Made by a program: the position numbers and the translations under genes. From positions 434,001-498,000 of the forward strand of contig NZ_QFFU01000001.1 in assembly GCF_003131185.1 (NCBI RefSeq): DNA of 64,000 nucleotides, written 5' to 3'. The stretch is from Pseudomonas ovata (GTDB lineage: Bacteria > Pseudomonadota > Gammaproteobacteria > Pseudomonadales > Pseudomonadaceae). Under the pieces are notes generated by a model. The model did no database searches, had not been told where the DNA came from, and saw only the letters and a list, made by a program, of their open reading frames with translations. Positions 9,570 to 19,715 of this stretch are shown one piece after another. Position 1 is the first letter of the stretch. Every line of letters begins with the position of its first letter.

Positions 9570-10328
9570 ATGGAATTGAAAGGCAAGTTAATCATTATTA
9601 CCGGTGGATGCCAGGGGTTGGGCCTGGCGATGGCGCGCCACCTGGCAGGCCGTGGGGCGAACCTGGCGCTGCTGGACCTTGATCAGGACAAGCTTGATGC
9701 GGCGGTGGCGACCTGCACAGCGCTGGGCATCCAGGCCCATGCGTACCTGTGCAATGTCACCGACGAGGCGCAGGTGGTCGAGACCGTTGCGCGCATTGCC
9801 GCCGACAGCGGTGCGATCCACGGGCTGATCAATAATGCCGGCATCCTGCGCGACAGCCTGCTGGTCAAGGTCAAGGATGGGCAGATCAGCACCATGAGCC
9901 TGGCGCAGTGGCAGTCGGTGATCGATGTCAACCTGACCGGCGTGTTCCTGTGCACCCGCGAAGTGGCCGCCACCATGGTCGAGCAGAAGAGCCAGGGCGC
10001 GATCATCAACATTTCGTCAATCTCGCGGGCCGGCAATATCGGCCAGACCAACTACGCCGCATCCAAGGCCGGTGTGGTCGCTGCCACCGTGACCTGGGCG
10101 CGGGAGCTTGCGCGCTACGGCATTCGCGTGGCGGCTGTGGCACCCGGTTTTATCGAGACGGAAATGACCGGCAGCATGAAACCCGAAGCGCTGGAAAAGA
10201 TGACCTCGGCCATCCCGCTCAAGCGCATGGGCACGCCCGAGGAAATTGCCCACGGCGTGGCGTTCATTCTGGAAAACGATTATTTCAGCGGCCGGGTGCT
10301 GGAGCTCGATGGCGCCATGCGCCTCTGA
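9570..10328 (+). CDS. SDR family oxidoreductase (FabG-like)
   Basis: This 252-residue classical short-chain dehydrogenase has a cofactor motif TGGCQGLG (11-18), the NNAG structural motif (88-91), and the catalytic Ser (149-152 region), Tyr162 and Lys166 in YAASK. The Asp after the second strand (LLDLDQDK) suggests NAD(H), although FabG-like enzymes vary. The substrate is unknown; the closest general relatives are 3-oxoacyl-ACP reductases. The ATG at 9570 gives the standard N-terminus MELKGKLIIITGG; a longer reading from 9477 only adds promoter-region residues. The Shine-Dalgarno is poor. The gene faces the DUF481 gene and a shared hairpin lies between their stops. Confidence 0.85.
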   Translation: MELKGKLIIITGGCQGLGLAMARHLAGRGANLALLDLDQDKLDAAVATCTALGIQAHAYLCNVTDEAQVVETVARIAADSGAIHGLINNAGILRDSLLVKVKDGQISTMSLAQWQSVIDVNLTGVFLCTREVAATMVEQKSQGAIINISSISRAGNIGQTNYAASKAGVVAATVTWARELARYGIRVAAVAPGFIETEMTGSMKPEALEKMTSAIPLKRMGTPEEIAHGVAFILENDYFSGRVLELDGAMRL

Positions 10329-10337
10329 AGACAACGA

Positions 10338-10363
10338 TGGCCTGACGGTTTGCCGTCAGGCCA
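10338..10363. terminator. Hairpin between converging SDR and DUF481 genes
   Basis: A perfect 11-bp stem (TGGCCTGACGG/CCGTCAGGCCA) with loop TTTG sits in the 52-nt gap between two stops. There is no clean T run on the plus strand; the minus strand continues TCGTTGTCTT, so it serves the DUF481 gene better. Confidence 0.6.
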
Positions 10364-10380
10364 CGTGCAGCCTGCAAGAC

Positions 10381-11388
10381 TTACCAGGTCACGCCGAAGC
10401 CTGCGGTGTAGCGGGTCTTGTCGACGTCGCCGTCATTGGAGCCGCTGATGATGTCTTTCTCGGCCTTGAGGTTCAGCGAGGCCCAGTCGGTGACCTTGTA
10501 ACGCAGGCCGACCTCGACATCCAGGGCATAATCAGCCACGCCGCTCAGGGGCTTGCCCAACTCGCCGTTGGTGAAGAACTCGAACTTCTTGCCCACCAGA
10601 TAGCGGTTGTAATCCCAGGTGCCGGCCACGGCATAGAAGTTTTCCTTCTGTCCGTTGGAGAACTGGTAATCGGTGCGATTGAGCAAGGCGCCGACCTTGA
10701 AGGCGCCCAGTTCGTCATCCCACAGCTGGTAGCCGGGACCGGTACCGACCGTGCGCTCGCGGCTCAGGTCTTCGATCTTGTCGCGCTTGTAATTGACCCG
10801 GCCGTCCCAGAAGAATTTGTCGGTCAGGAAATAATCGAGCGAGTATTCGGCACTCCAGTTGTCCGTGCTGACCACGTCGTCCTGGCTTTCGCGGTTATAT
10901 TCGCCCTTGGCATTGTGGCGCCAGCGGTCATGGCGTGCCGAGGTCTTGAACGCCAGGTTGTAGTCGTCGGTGTCGTTCTCGGCTTTCTGGAAGTCCACCG
11001 CCGCATCGATATTGCCCTTCCAGACCAGGTCGGTGATCACAGGCTTCGGCTTGATGATCTGCTGGATACTGGCAAGCTCCACGGTCTTGGGCGCGCCGCC
11101 CTCGGACAGCACCACCTTGCCCTCGTCACTGGCTTGCAGGGACTGGGCGACTTCGCCGGTGTACTCGCCCTGCTTGACCAGCAGCGGCTCCTTGCTCTCC
11201 AGGGTCTTGATCTGTTTCCAGTCCAGCGGGATGGCACCACCATAATCGGTCTGCAGCAACAGCTTGCCGCCGTCGAACAGCTTGATCGTGCCGCTCAGGC
11301 GGTCGCCGTTCTTCAGCCAGACAGTGTCGGCAAGCAAGGGGGTGGAGGCGCAGGTTACAGCGAGGCACAGCAGGGTTCTGGACAACAT
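10381..11388 (-). CDS. DUF481 family outer-membrane/periplasmic protein
   Basis: This 335-residue protein has a signal peptide (about residues 1-21, MLSRTLLCLAV... ending ...LLA). The N-terminal region of alternating strands begins DTVWLKNGDRLSGTI. The C-terminal DUF481 part (about 120-335) is rich in aromatic beta-strands such as FFWDGRVNYKRDK and ends in a terminal aromatic residue (TAGFGVTW), which fits a beta-barrel inserted in the outer membrane. The family has no agreed biochemical role; the YdiY group belongs here. The ATG at 11388 is used in place of a TTG six nt upstream. It stands alone, divergent from the alkyltransferase-like gene and convergent with the SDR gene. Confidence 0.85.
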   Translation of the reverse strand: MLSRTLLCLAVTCASTPLLADTVWLKNGDRLSGTIKLFDGGKLLLQTDYGGAIPLDWKQIKTLESKEPLLVKQGEYTGEVAQSLQASDEGKVVLSEGGAPKTVELASIQQIIKPKPVITDLVWKGNIDAAVDFQKAENDTDDYNLAFKTSARHDRWRHNAKGEYNRESQDDVVSTDNWSAEYSLDYFLTDKFFWDGRVNYKRDKIEDLSRERTVGTGPGYQLWDDELGAFKVGALLNRTDYQFSNGQKENFYAVAGTWDYNRYLVGKKFEFFTNGELGKPLSGVADYALDVEVGLRYKVTDWASLNLKAEKDIISGSNDGDVDKTRYTAGFGVTW

Positions 11389-11527
11389 AAGCAACGACCG
11401 GACTCTGGCAGAAATTCAGGCATTATCCGTCGGCAGCACTTCGCAGGAACAGCCGCGGGACGCGATTAGCACTGACCCATGGAATGTTCTGTAGTTCAAA
11501 TTCCCACGGACCGCGCATCGAATAAAC

Positions 11528-11899
11528 ATGAACGAACCCAACCCTGCCACTGTCGACGAACCCTCTGGCCTGTCGCCTGCCGAAATGCGCAAGACCGCGC
11601 TGTACCTGACCTTGCATCAAGTGCCTGCCGGTCATGTCATCAGCTATGGCGAACTGGCCCGACTGGCCGGGCTTGGCCGGGCCGCCCGCTGGGTGGGGCG
11701 CACCCTGGGCCAGCTGCCCGAGGGCTCGACCCTGCCCTGGCACCGGGTGCTGGGTGCCGGCGGTCGGATCAGCCTGGCGGCCGGCACGCCCTCAGGCGAC
11801 GAGCAGCGCGCCCGATTGCGCGCCGAGGGCATTACCGTCCGCAATAATCGTGTGGATATGCAGCGCCATGGCTGGCGTCCCATGCAGCACAGCGGTTAG
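11528..11899 (+). CDS. Alkyltransferase-like protein (ATL), MGMT family
   Basis: This 123-residue protein is the DNA-binding domain of the O6-alkylguanine-DNA alkyltransferase family. It shows YLTLHQVPAGHVISYGELARLAGL with an Arg finger region (GRAARWVG). The acceptor motif PCHRV reads PWHRV, with Trp71 replacing the alkyl-accepting Cys. ATL proteins of this type cannot remove the alkyl group; they bind O6-alkylguanine, flip it out and pass the lesion to nucleotide excision repair. It reads rightward, 42 nt ahead of ampG, and may be co-transcribed with it. I saw no clear Shine-Dalgarno beyond a weak purine run. Confidence 0.9.
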   Translation: MNEPNPATVDEPSGLSPAEMRKTALYLTLHQVPAGHVISYGELARLAGLGRAARWVGRTLGQLPEGSTLPWHRVLGAGGRISLAAGTPSGDEQRARLRAEGITVRNNRVDMQRHGWRPMQHSG

Positions 11900-11941
11900 A
11901 GTGCGCCCTTTGTTTTCGTTACCCGAGGCCGTTCTTAGCTC

Positions 11942-13471
11942 ATGCCCCGTAAAACCTGGCGCGCCGCGCTCGCCGCTTATGCCAGCCCGTCAACGTTCGT
12001 GCTGCTGCTGCTGGGCTTTGCTGCCGGCCTGCCTTACATGCTGGTGTTTTCCACCCTGTCGGTCTGGTTGCGCGAAGCCGGGGTCGCGCGTGAAACCATC
12101 GGCTACGCCAGCCTGATCGGCCTGGCCTATGCGTTCAAGTGGGTCTGGTCGCCCTTGCTCGACCAGTGGCGCCTGCCGTTGCTCGGCAAACTCGGCCGGC
12201 GCCGCTCCTGGCTGGTGCTGTCGCAGACCCTGGTGATGCTGGGGCTGATCGGCATGGGCTTTTGCGATCCCCAGCAGCATCTGTCCTGGCTGATCGCCAT
12301 TGCCGTCGTGGTGGCCTTTGCCTCGGCCACGCAAGACATCGCCATCGACGCCTACCGCCTGGAAATCGCCCAGGACACCCAGCAAGCCGCACTGGCAGCC
12401 AGCTACATGTCCGGCTATCGGGTGGCTGCCCTGCTGTCGACCGCCGGCGCCCTGTATTTCGCCGAAGGCTTCGGCTCTACCGGCTTTGCCTACAAGCACT
12501 CGGCCTGGACCGGCACTTACCTGCTGTTCGGCCTGCTGATGCTGCCGGCACTGGCGGTCACGTTCATCATGCGCGAACCACCGGTGCCGCTGCGCACGCA
12601 ATTGTCGGCAGCGCGCTACGGCTTCACCCATCAACTGGCTTCGGTGTTCGTGCTGATCGTGCTGCTGGTGTCGGTGCCGGCGATGTTCACCCAGTTGTAC
12701 AATACCGACTTTGCCAGCGTGCTGTTCGGCGCCACGGGCTGGACCGACCTGCTGCTGGAAGACCGGGCGTTCCTGCGTGCCATCCTCTATACCCTGCTCA
12801 CGCTGGGCTGCCTGTCATCGATGGGCCGCCGGGGGCTGGCGCCGGTGCTGACGCCGGTCAATGATTTCATCATGCGCTACCGCTGGCAGGCGCTGCTGTT
12901 GCTGGGGCTGATTGCCACGTACCGCATGTCGGACACGGTGATGGGCGTCATGGCCAACGTCTTCTATATCGACCAGGGCTTTACCAAGGAGCAGATCGCC
13001 AGTGTCAGCAAGCTGTTCGGCCTGGTGATGACCCTGGTCGGTGCGGGCGCGGGCGGCCTGTTGATCGTGCGTTTCGGCATCATGCCGATCCTGTTCATCG
13101 GTGGCCTGAGTTCGGCGGCCACCAACATCCTGTTCCTGTTGCTGGCCGACATGGGGCCGAACGTGAAGATGCTGATCCTGACCATCTCGCTGGATAACTT
13201 CAGTTCGGGGCTGGCGACGTCGGCCTTCGTGGCCTACCTGTCGAGCCTGACCAACCTGCGCTTCTCGGCCACTCAGTACGCGCTACTGAGCTCGATCATG
13301 CTGCTGTTGCCGCGCCTGATCGGGGGGTATTCGGGGGTGATGGTGGAAAAACTCGGCTACCACAACTTCTTTCTGATCACCGCCCTGCTGGGGGTGCCGA
13401 CGCTGGTGATGATCATCCTGCAGTGGAATCGCGAGCTACGCCCGCAAGAGCCGCTGGAAGATACACCCTGA
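11942..13471 (+). CDS. ampG: AmpG muropeptide permease (MFS)
   Basis: This 509-residue protein has about 12-14 hydrophobic helices, including FVLLLLGFAAGLPYMLVFS near the N-terminus, typical of AmpG, and the ATQDIAIDAYR motif near residue 125. AmpG imports GlcNAc-anhydroMurNAc peptides released by wall turnover into the cytoplasm for recycling, and it feeds the signal that induces AmpC beta-lactamase in species that have AmpR. An internal polar stretch (about 250-320) splits the two halves. It is shorter than the 594-residue PAO1 protein I recall; P. putida-group homologues are close to 510. A weak hairpin without T run lies after the stop (13494-13523). Confidence 0.9.
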   Translation: MPRKTWRAALAAYASPSTFVLLLLGFAAGLPYMLVFSTLSVWLREAGVARETIGYASLIGLAYAFKWVWSPLLDQWRLPLLGKLGRRRSWLVLSQTLVMLGLIGMGFCDPQQHLSWLIAIAVVVAFASATQDIAIDAYRLEIAQDTQQAALAASYMSGYRVAALLSTAGALYFAEGFGSTGFAYKHSAWTGTYLLFGLLMLPALAVTFIMREPPVPLRTQLSAARYGFTHQLASVFVLIVLLVSVPAMFTQLYNTDFASVLFGATGWTDLLLEDRAFLRAILYTLLTLGCLSSMGRRGLAPVLTPVNDFIMRYRWQALLLLGLIATYRMSDTVMGVMANVFYIDQGFTKEQIASVSKLFGLVMTLVGAGAGGLLIVRFGIMPILFIGGLSSAATNILFLLLADMGPNVKMLILTISLDNFSSGLATSAFVAYLSSLTNLRFSATQYALLSSIMLLLPRLIGGYSGVMVEKLGYHNFFLITALLGVPTLVMIILQWNRELRPQEPLEDTP

Positions 13472-13493
13472 GACGGCTCCTCTGCGCCCGTAC

Positions 13494-13523
13494 GAGCGCC
13501 CCGGCCTGAACGCCGGGTCGCTC
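13494..13523. terminator. Possible bidirectional hairpin between ampG and the mscS-like gene
   Basis: Arms GAGCGCCCCGGC and GCCGGGTCGCTC pair with one mismatch around loop CTGAAC in the 68-nt gap between two converging stops. There is no T run on either side, so termination activity is uncertain. Confidence 0.4.
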
Positions 13524-13539
13524 AACGCCCCGTGTGCGT

Positions 13540-14382
13540 CTAAACCTTCGGCGTATCCTGCACCACGCGGATCACCCGCTGTGGGTAAGGAATGTCGATA
13601 CCGGCGGCTTTCAGGCGGTCCCGGATCTCGATATTGAACTTAGACACCAGATCGCCCATATCGCCGGTCTTGGTCCAGACGCGCAATTGCAGGGTAATCG
13701 CGTTATCGCCGAGCACTGTCACGACCGCCTGCGGTGCCGGGTCCTTGAGCACCCGGGGATCGTCGGCCATGTCCAGCAGCACCTGCTGGGCCTGCTTGAG
13801 GTCGGCCTCGTAGTCAACGCCCACATCGAACACGATCTTGCGGGTCGGCTGACGATTGGTGTTGGTGATGATGCCGTTGGACAAGATGCCATTGGGCACG
13901 ATCACTGTACGGTTATCGCCCGTGCGCAGGATGGTGTGGAAAATCTGGATGTTATCGACCGTGCCCGACACATTCTGCGCCTCGATCCAGTCACCGATGC
14001 GAAACGGCCTGAACAGCAGAATCAGCACGCCGCCGGCAAAGTTCGACAGGCTGCCCTGCAGCGCCAGGCCGATGGCCAGGCCCGCCGCACCGATGGCGGC
14101 CACGAACGAGGTGGTCTCGATCCCGATCATCGACGCCACGCTGACGATCAACAGGATCTTGAGAATGATATTGGCCAGGCTGCTGACAAACCCCTGCAGC
14201 GCCTGATCGGCATTGCGCAGCGCCAGCAAGGCACCGACCTTGTTGGTCAGGCGGTTGATCAGCCACCAGCCGATGCACAGCGTAACCAGCGCCAGCAACA
14301 CACGACTGCCGTACTGCATGATCAGTGGAACCCAGGACTGGGAAATCTTCCACAGGTGGTCCACTTCAGCATTCAAATCCAT
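13540..14382 (-). CDS. MscS-family mechanosensitive channel
   Basis: This 280-residue inner-membrane protein contains three N-terminal transmembrane segments (about 20-45, 60-80 and 85-115). The pore helix TM3 carries the Gly/Ala-rich pattern GAAGLAIGLALQGSLSNFAGG and is followed by the MscS beta domain (FRPFRIGDWIEAQ, VPNGILSNGIITN) and a C-terminal alpha/beta cage ending near residue 275. Such channels form heptamers that open under membrane tension and release solutes during hypo-osmotic shock. The length is that of canonical E. coli MscS (286). Its start at 14382 has AAGGAGT upstream. It reads leftward, behind yajQ. Confidence 0.92.
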   Translation of the reverse strand: MDLNAEVDHLWKISQSWVPLIMQYGSRVLLALVTLCIGWWLINRLTNKVGALLALRNADQALQGFVSSLANIILKILLIVSVASMIGIETTSFVAAIGAAGLAIGLALQGSLSNFAGGVLILLFRPFRIGDWIEAQNVSGTVDNIQIFHTILRTGDNRTVIVPNGILSNGIITNTNRQPTRKIVFDVGVDYEADLKQAQQVLLDMADDPRVLKDPAPQAVVTVLGDNAITLQLRVWTKTGDMGDLVSKFNIEIRDRLKAAGIDIPYPQRVIRVVQDTPKV

Positions 14383-14520
14383 CGTTTACTCCTTGAAACG
14401 GGTCAATCGACAACGCCTGGGCGTCACCACAATCAAGCAAGCGTGACACCCGGCAGAGGCAGGAAAACAGAAGGCATCGAGGCTGCCCAGGCGCACCGGC
14501 AGCCCGATCAGGTGCAGGAC

Positions 14521-15006
14521 TCAGTCGCGGAAGTTGTTGAACTGCAAGGGCAGCTCGGCATCGAAGGCGCGCAGCAGGGCAATGGCTTCCTGCAGATCGT
14601 CACGCTTCTTGCCGGTGATGCGCACCTGCTCGCCCTGGATGGCTGCCTGGACCTTGAGCTTGGCGTCCTTGACGTGCGCAACGATCTTCTTGGCCTGTTC
14701 CTTGTCGATCCCTTCGCGCAGGATCGCTTCCTGTTTCATCAGCTTGCCCGAGGCGTAGGCTTCCTTGACGTCCAGGCACTTGACGTCGATCTTGCGCTTG
14801 ACCAGCGACAGCTTGAGGATCTCGATCATCGCCTCAAGCTGAAAATCGGCTTCAGCGGTGAGCGTGATCGCCAGGTCCTTTTCCTTGAATTCGAAAGTCC
14901 CCTTGCCTTTGAGGTCGTAACGGCGGTCCAGCTCCTTGATCGCGTTGTCGACGGCATTAGTGACTTCGTGTTTATCCAATTCGGACACTACGTCGAACGA
15001 GGGCAT
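14521..15006 (-). CDS. yajQ: YajQ family nucleotide-binding protein
   Basis: This 161-residue protein matches the YajQ family in length and over its whole sequence, starting [19 protein letters not shown] and carrying two RRM-like alpha/beta halves ([25 protein letters not shown]). Family members bind nucleic acids or nucleotides; Xanthomonas YajQ homologues bind cyclic di-GMP and partner with a transcription factor, and Pseudomonas YajQ was linked to phage phi6 transcription. It is transcribed toward the mscS-like gene, 138 nt away. A GGCTGCC/GGCAGCC hairpin near 14485-14505 lies in that gap, but its terminator quality is low. Confidence 0.93.
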   Translation of the reverse strand: MPSFDVVSELDKHEVTNAVDNAIKELDRRYDLKGKGTFEFKEKDLAITLTAEADFQLEAMIEILKLSLVKRKIDVKCLDVKEAYASGKLMKQEAILREGIDKEQAKKIVAHVKDAKLKVQAAIQGEQVRITGKKRDDLQEAIALLRAFDAELPLQFNNFRD

Positions 15007-15063
15007 TTAAGGTTCTCCAGTTGAACGGCGTGCGCGAATCATTCACGGGCACGCATGACTTGA

Positions 15064-16080
<1,017 letters not shown>

Positions 16081-16125
16081 CCCGCGCTACCCTGCTGGCA
16101 CCCTTTGTCGTCGTGTGATCTGCCC

Positions 16126-18162
16126 ATGCCCTTGCGTCAACGATTGGATAACCTGCCGGTTGGCCAGAAGCTGCTGGCAGCCCTGCTGGTCTTGCTGACC
16201 ACCGTGCTGCTGGTGGCCAACCTGACCTTTATCGGCGCGGCCTACTACATCTCCCAGGAAGCCATGGCGCCCCAGGCCATGCAGACCATCGGCCGACTGA
16301 TCAGCAGCGCCAATCTCAACGAGCGGGCGCTCGACTCGAGTACCGACGCCCAGGCCCTGCTGAACGAGCTCAAAAGCTACAGCCCGCTGCGGGCAGCGGC
16401 GGTGTATGACAATGACGGCCAGCGCCTGGCGCAATTGCAACAAGGCGACGCGCTGGACCTGCCCAGCCGCTACAGCGGCATCGAGAGCTGGCGGCTGACC
16501 GAGTTTCGCACCACTCAGGTCATCACGGTGCCCAAGGGTGATCAGCCACCGGGGCACTTGTTGCTGGTGGCCAGCAGCGAATTGCCTGCCGCGTTCTACA
16601 GCGGCACGCTGACCGCCAGCCTGGGCATCCTGGTGTTCAGTATTCTGCTGTGGATGGTGGTGGCCCGACAGATTCGCCGCCTGATCACCGAGCCGATCTA
16701 CCAGCTTGAAGAGCTGTCGCGCCAGGTGACCCGCGAAGAGAACTACGCCCTGCGGGTCGGGCCGGGCAACAAGGACGAGATCGGCAGCCTGGCCTCGGCT
16801 TTCAATACCATGCTGGCCCGTATCGAGGCTCGCGAGCAGCAGCTCAAGCGCGCCCGCGACGACTCACAGGACGCCTATGACCAGGCCCGCGGGCTGGCCG
16901 AAGAAACCCGGCGCACCAACCGCAAGCTGGAGCTGGAAGTGCAGGTGCGTGGCAAGATCGAAAAGAAACTCACCGGCTTCCAGAATTACCTCAACAGCAT
17001 CATCGACTCGATGCCGTCAGCAATGATTGCCCTGGATGAACAGCTGTACGTGACCCAGTGGAATCAGGAGGCCGCCACCTTGTCCGGCACGCGGCTGGAC
17101 GAGGCGCTCAACCAGCCGATCTTCATTGCCTTCGAACCGATGCGCGCGTTCATGCCGCAGCTCAAGCAGACCGTCGAGCAGCACAGCGTCACCAAGATCG
17201 AGCGCGTCACCTGGATCAAGCAGGACGAGCCCCGCCACTATGCGCTGACCTTCTACCCGCTGACTGGCGACGCCGGACGCGGCGTGGTGATCCGTATCGA
17301 TGACATTACCCAGCGCATTTCCCTGGAAGAAATGATGGTGCAGTCGGAAAAAATGCTCTCGGTCGGCGGCCTGGCCGCCGGCATGGCGCATGAGATCAAC
17401 AACCCGCTGGGCGCGATCCTGCACAATGTGCAGAACATCCGCCGCCGCCTGTCGCCGGAGCTGCCCAGAAACCTGGAGCAGGCGCAAAGCGAGGGCCTGG
17501 ACCTTGAGCAGGTCAATCGCTACCTGACTGCCCGCGAAGTACCGGCCTTGCTCGACGGCATCCAGCAGGCCGGCGCCCGCGCCGCCAAGATCGTCAGCCA
17601 CATGCTCAATTTCAGTCGCCTGAGCAACCGGCAACTGGCGCCGTGCGACCTGCCGGCGCTGATCGATCAGGCAGTGGAAATTGCCAGCAACGATTTCGAC
17701 CTGGCCATCGGCTTTGACTTCAAGGGCCAGCACATCATTCGTCAGTTCGACCCTGACCTTGGCCCGGTGCCATGCATCTCCAACGAGCTGGAACAGGTGC
17801 TGCTCAACCTGCTCAAGAACGCTGCCCAGGCGATTCATCAGCGTGGCAATGACGATGAGCCGGGGCGTATTACCCTGCGCACCCGTCTCAATCCGCCCTG
17901 GGCGGAAATCCAGGTCGAAGACAACGGCATCGGCATGTCCGAAAGCGTGCGCAAGCGCACCTTCGAGCCGTTTTTCACCACCAAGGAGATCGGCCAGGGC
18001 ACCGGTCTCGGCCTGTCGGTGTCGTACTTCATCATCACCAACAATCACAAGGGCCAGATGGAGGTGCAATCGTCCATTGGCCTGGGCACCTGCTTTACCC
18101 TGCGCCTGCCGCTGGTGGCCAACCAGGTCACGGTGCCGGCCTATGTCATCAACAAGCCTTGA
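16126..18162 (+). CDS. Orphan membrane sensor histidine kinase (PAO1 PA4398-like)
   Basis: This 678-residue kinase has TM1 (about 15-40), a periplasmic sensor region (about 41-170), TM2 (about 171-193), HAMP (about 194-245), a coiled coil, a PAS domain (about 285-400), a HisKA domain with [11 protein letters not shown] and phospho-acceptor His422, and a HATPase domain with NAAQA, DNGIGM and GTGLGLS. The HisKA type with HEINNPL is that of NtrB/DctB-like kinases. No response regulator gene is adjacent. The PAO1 homologue that I recall, PA4398, affects swarming motility and biofilm. The start at 16126 gives MPLRQRLDN; an upstream TTG at 16105 is possible but adds an unlikely polar start. It is followed 15 nt later by the cobalamin adenosyltransferase gene. 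Confidence 0.9.
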   Translation: MPLRQRLDNLPVGQKLLAALLVLLTTVLLVANLTFIGAAYYISQEAMAPQAMQTIGRLISSANLNERALDSSTDAQALLNELKSYSPLRAAAVYDNDGQRLAQLQQGDALDLPSRYSGIESWRLTEFRTTQVITVPKGDQPPGHLLLVASSELPAAFYSGTLTASLGILVFSILLWMVVARQIRRLITEPIYQLEELSRQVTREENYALRVGPGNKDEIGSLASAFNTMLARIEAREQQLKRARDDSQDAYDQARGLAEETRRTNRKLELEVQVRGKIEKKLTGFQNYLNSIIDSMPSAMIALDEQLYVTQWNQEAATLSGTRLDEALNQPIFIAFEPMRAFMPQLKQTVEQHSVTKIERVTWIKQDEPRHYALTFYPLTGDAGRGVVIRIDDITQRISLEEMMVQSEKMLSVGGLAAGMAHEINNPLGAILHNVQNIRRRLSPELPRNLEQAQSEGLDLEQVNRYLTAREVPALLDGIQQAGARAAKIVSHMLNFSRLSNRQLAPCDLPALIDQAVEIASNDFDLAIGFDFKGQHIIRQFDPDLGPVPCISNELEQVLLNLLKNAAQAIHQRGNDDEPGRITLRTRLNPPWAEIQVEDNGIGMSESVRKRTFEPFFTTKEIGQGTGLGLSVSYFIITNNHKGQMEVQSSIGLGTCFTLRLPLVANQVTVPAYVINKP

Positions 18163-18177
18163 ACAGGAGCGACACGT

Positions 18178-18756
18178 ATGGGCTTTCGCCTGTCGAAAAT
18201 CTACACACGTACCGGAGACAGCGGCGAAACCGGGCTGGGCGACGGCCGTCGGGTGCCCAAGGATCATCCGCGCATCGAGGCCATTGGCGAGGTGGACACG
18301 CTTAACAGTCAGTTAGGGCTGCTGCTGGCCGGACTGAACGAGGCCGTGGAGCAACGCCCGGCGCTGGCCGAGGTGATCAAGGTGCTTGCGCCCTGCCAGC
18401 ATCGGCTGTTCGATCTGGGCGGCGAATTGGCGATGCCGGCCTACCAGGCCTTGAACACCCAGGAAATCGAGCGCCTGGAAGCGGCGATCGACCTGTGGAA
18501 CGATGAACTGGGCCCGCTGGAGAACTTCATCCTGCCCGGCGGCTCGGCGCTGATCGCCCAGGCCCATGTCTGCCGCAGCCTGGCCCGTACGGCAGAACGG
18601 CGCTGCCAGCAACTCAATGCCATCGAGCCACTGCAGGGCGTGGGGCTGGCGTATATCAACCGGCTGTCGGATCTGCTGTTTGTGGCAGCCCGGCTGATTG
18701 CCAGGCGCCAGGGAGTGGATGAAATCCTGTGGCAGGCGGCGCCCAAGCCGCAGTAG
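18178..18756 (+). CDS. Cob(I)alamin adenosyltransferase, PduO type
   Basis: This 192-residue protein carries the PduO-type ATP-site motif IYTRTGDSGETGLGDG at the N-terminus. The four-helix bundle includes the conserved RSLARTAERR segment and NRLSDLLFVAAR near the end. It transfers the adenosyl group of ATP to cob(I)alamin, making coenzyme B12 in the cytoplasm. AGGAG precedes the ATG and the gap to the kinase gene is only 15 nt, so the two are probably one transcript. It converges on the Nudix-ThiE gene with 5 nt between stops. Confidence 0.93.
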   Translation: MGFRLSKIYTRTGDSGETGLGDGRRVPKDHPRIEAIGEVDTLNSQLGLLLAGLNEAVEQRPALAEVIKVLAPCQHRLFDLGGELAMPAYQALNTQEIERLEAAIDLWNDELGPLENFILPGGSALIAQAHVCRSLARTAERRCQQLNAIEPLQGVGLAYINRLSDLLFVAARLIARRQGVDEILWQAAPKPQ

Positions 18757-18761
18757 ACGCG

Positions 18762-19700
18762 CTACGGCCAGAAGGCGCGGATGCCGGCCACGCCTTGTGC
18801 GCCGCTGTCCCAGGCCTGCTGGCGCTGGTCGGGGCCGACGCCGCCGAGCAGGAACACCGGCTTGCCGAAGCCTGCGATCAGGTGCGTGGCCTGCTCCCAA
18901 CCCAGCGGTTGGGCCTCGGGATGGGTCTGGGTTGGCTGCACAGGGGACAGGGTGACGAAATCCACACCCATCTGTTCAGCCAGCGCCAGCTCTTCAGCGT
19001 CATGGCATGACGCCGCCAGCCAGCGCTCGGCCGGGAATGGCCGGCCGCGGCTGGCGTACTTGCGCAACTGCGCAGCCGTCAGGTGCCAACCAGCGGCCGG
19101 AAAGTCACCCAGCCATTCAAGAGGACCCTTGAGCATCAGTTGCGCCTTGCCGGCGCACAGGCCCACCGCGTCCACCGCCAGGTCACGGTAGGCCGGGTCA
19201 TAGCCGCCCGGTGCCCGCAGCTGGATCAGCCTTGCGCCCTGGGCCACGGCGCGCTGGATACCGCGCAGCAGCTCACCGTTTTCCAGGCCTTCAGGGGTGA
19301 TCAGGTACTGGTCGGGCAGACGGGCCGCCGCAACGATCGGCTGATTGGCCGCCGGAAATTCGTAATCGGGCAATTCGCGTGATGTGGCCCAGGCCAGGGG
19401 CTGGCCTTCGGCGCCGTGTGGTTCGCCGCTGAAACCTGATACCTCCCAGACATCCAGCAAGACATGCTTGTCGGGGTAGTCGTGCTGCACTTTGATCAGC
19501 GGGCGCGCCGCCTCGACCTCGATGCCCAGCTCTTCGCGCAACTCCCGGACCAGTGCGAGCCGGGGTGCTTCGCCCTCCTCGACCTTGCCGCCGGGAAACT
19601 CCCAGAGGCCGCCCTGGTGCTGGGTATCAGCGCGCCGGGCGATGAGAATCCTGCCATCGTGGCCGCGAATCACGGCCGCCACTACATGGATACGTTTCAT
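18762..19700 (-). CDS. Nudix hydrolase fused to a ThiE/TenI-like domain
   Basis: This 313-residue fusion has two parts. The N-terminal MutT-type Nudix domain (1-130) has a full Nudix box starting at Gly38 (GKVEEGEAPRLALVRELREE), so it should hydrolyse a nucleoside diphosphate linked to a side group, probably 8-oxo-dGTP. The C-terminal ThiE/TenI-like TIM barrel (about 135-313) has RLIQLRAPG, LMLKG and LSPVQPTQTH, the last replacing the usual GPxxPTxTK phosphate-binding loop. The fusion is common in Pseudomonas and its neighbours. The function of the ThiE half is unclear; thiamine phosphate synthesis is doubtful given the loop. The ATG at 19700 follows GAGGAAA; the longer frame to 19847 runs through a REP element. 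Confidence 0.9.
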   Translation of the reverse strand: MKRIHVVAAVIRGHDGRILIARRADTQHQGGLWEFPGGKVEEGEAPRLALVRELREELGIEVEAARPLIKVQHDYPDKHVLLDVWEVSGFSGEPHGAEGQPLAWATSRELPDYEFPAANQPIVAAARLPDQYLITPEGLENGELLRGIQRAVAQGARLIQLRAPGGYDPAYRDLAVDAVGLCAGKAQLMLKGPLEWLGDFPAAGWHLTAAQLRKYASRGRPFPAERWLAASCHDAEELALAEQMGVDFVTLSPVQPTQTHPEAQPLGWEQATHLIAGFGKPVFLLGGVGPDQRQQAWDSGAQGVAGIRAFWP

Positions 19701-19715
19701 TGCACGGTTTCCTCT

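Noticed and set aside
13534..15024. A 496-codon open frame antisense to the mscS-like gene and yajQ
   Set aside because: It crosses two unrelated genes and their gap; an artefact of GC-rich codon bias.
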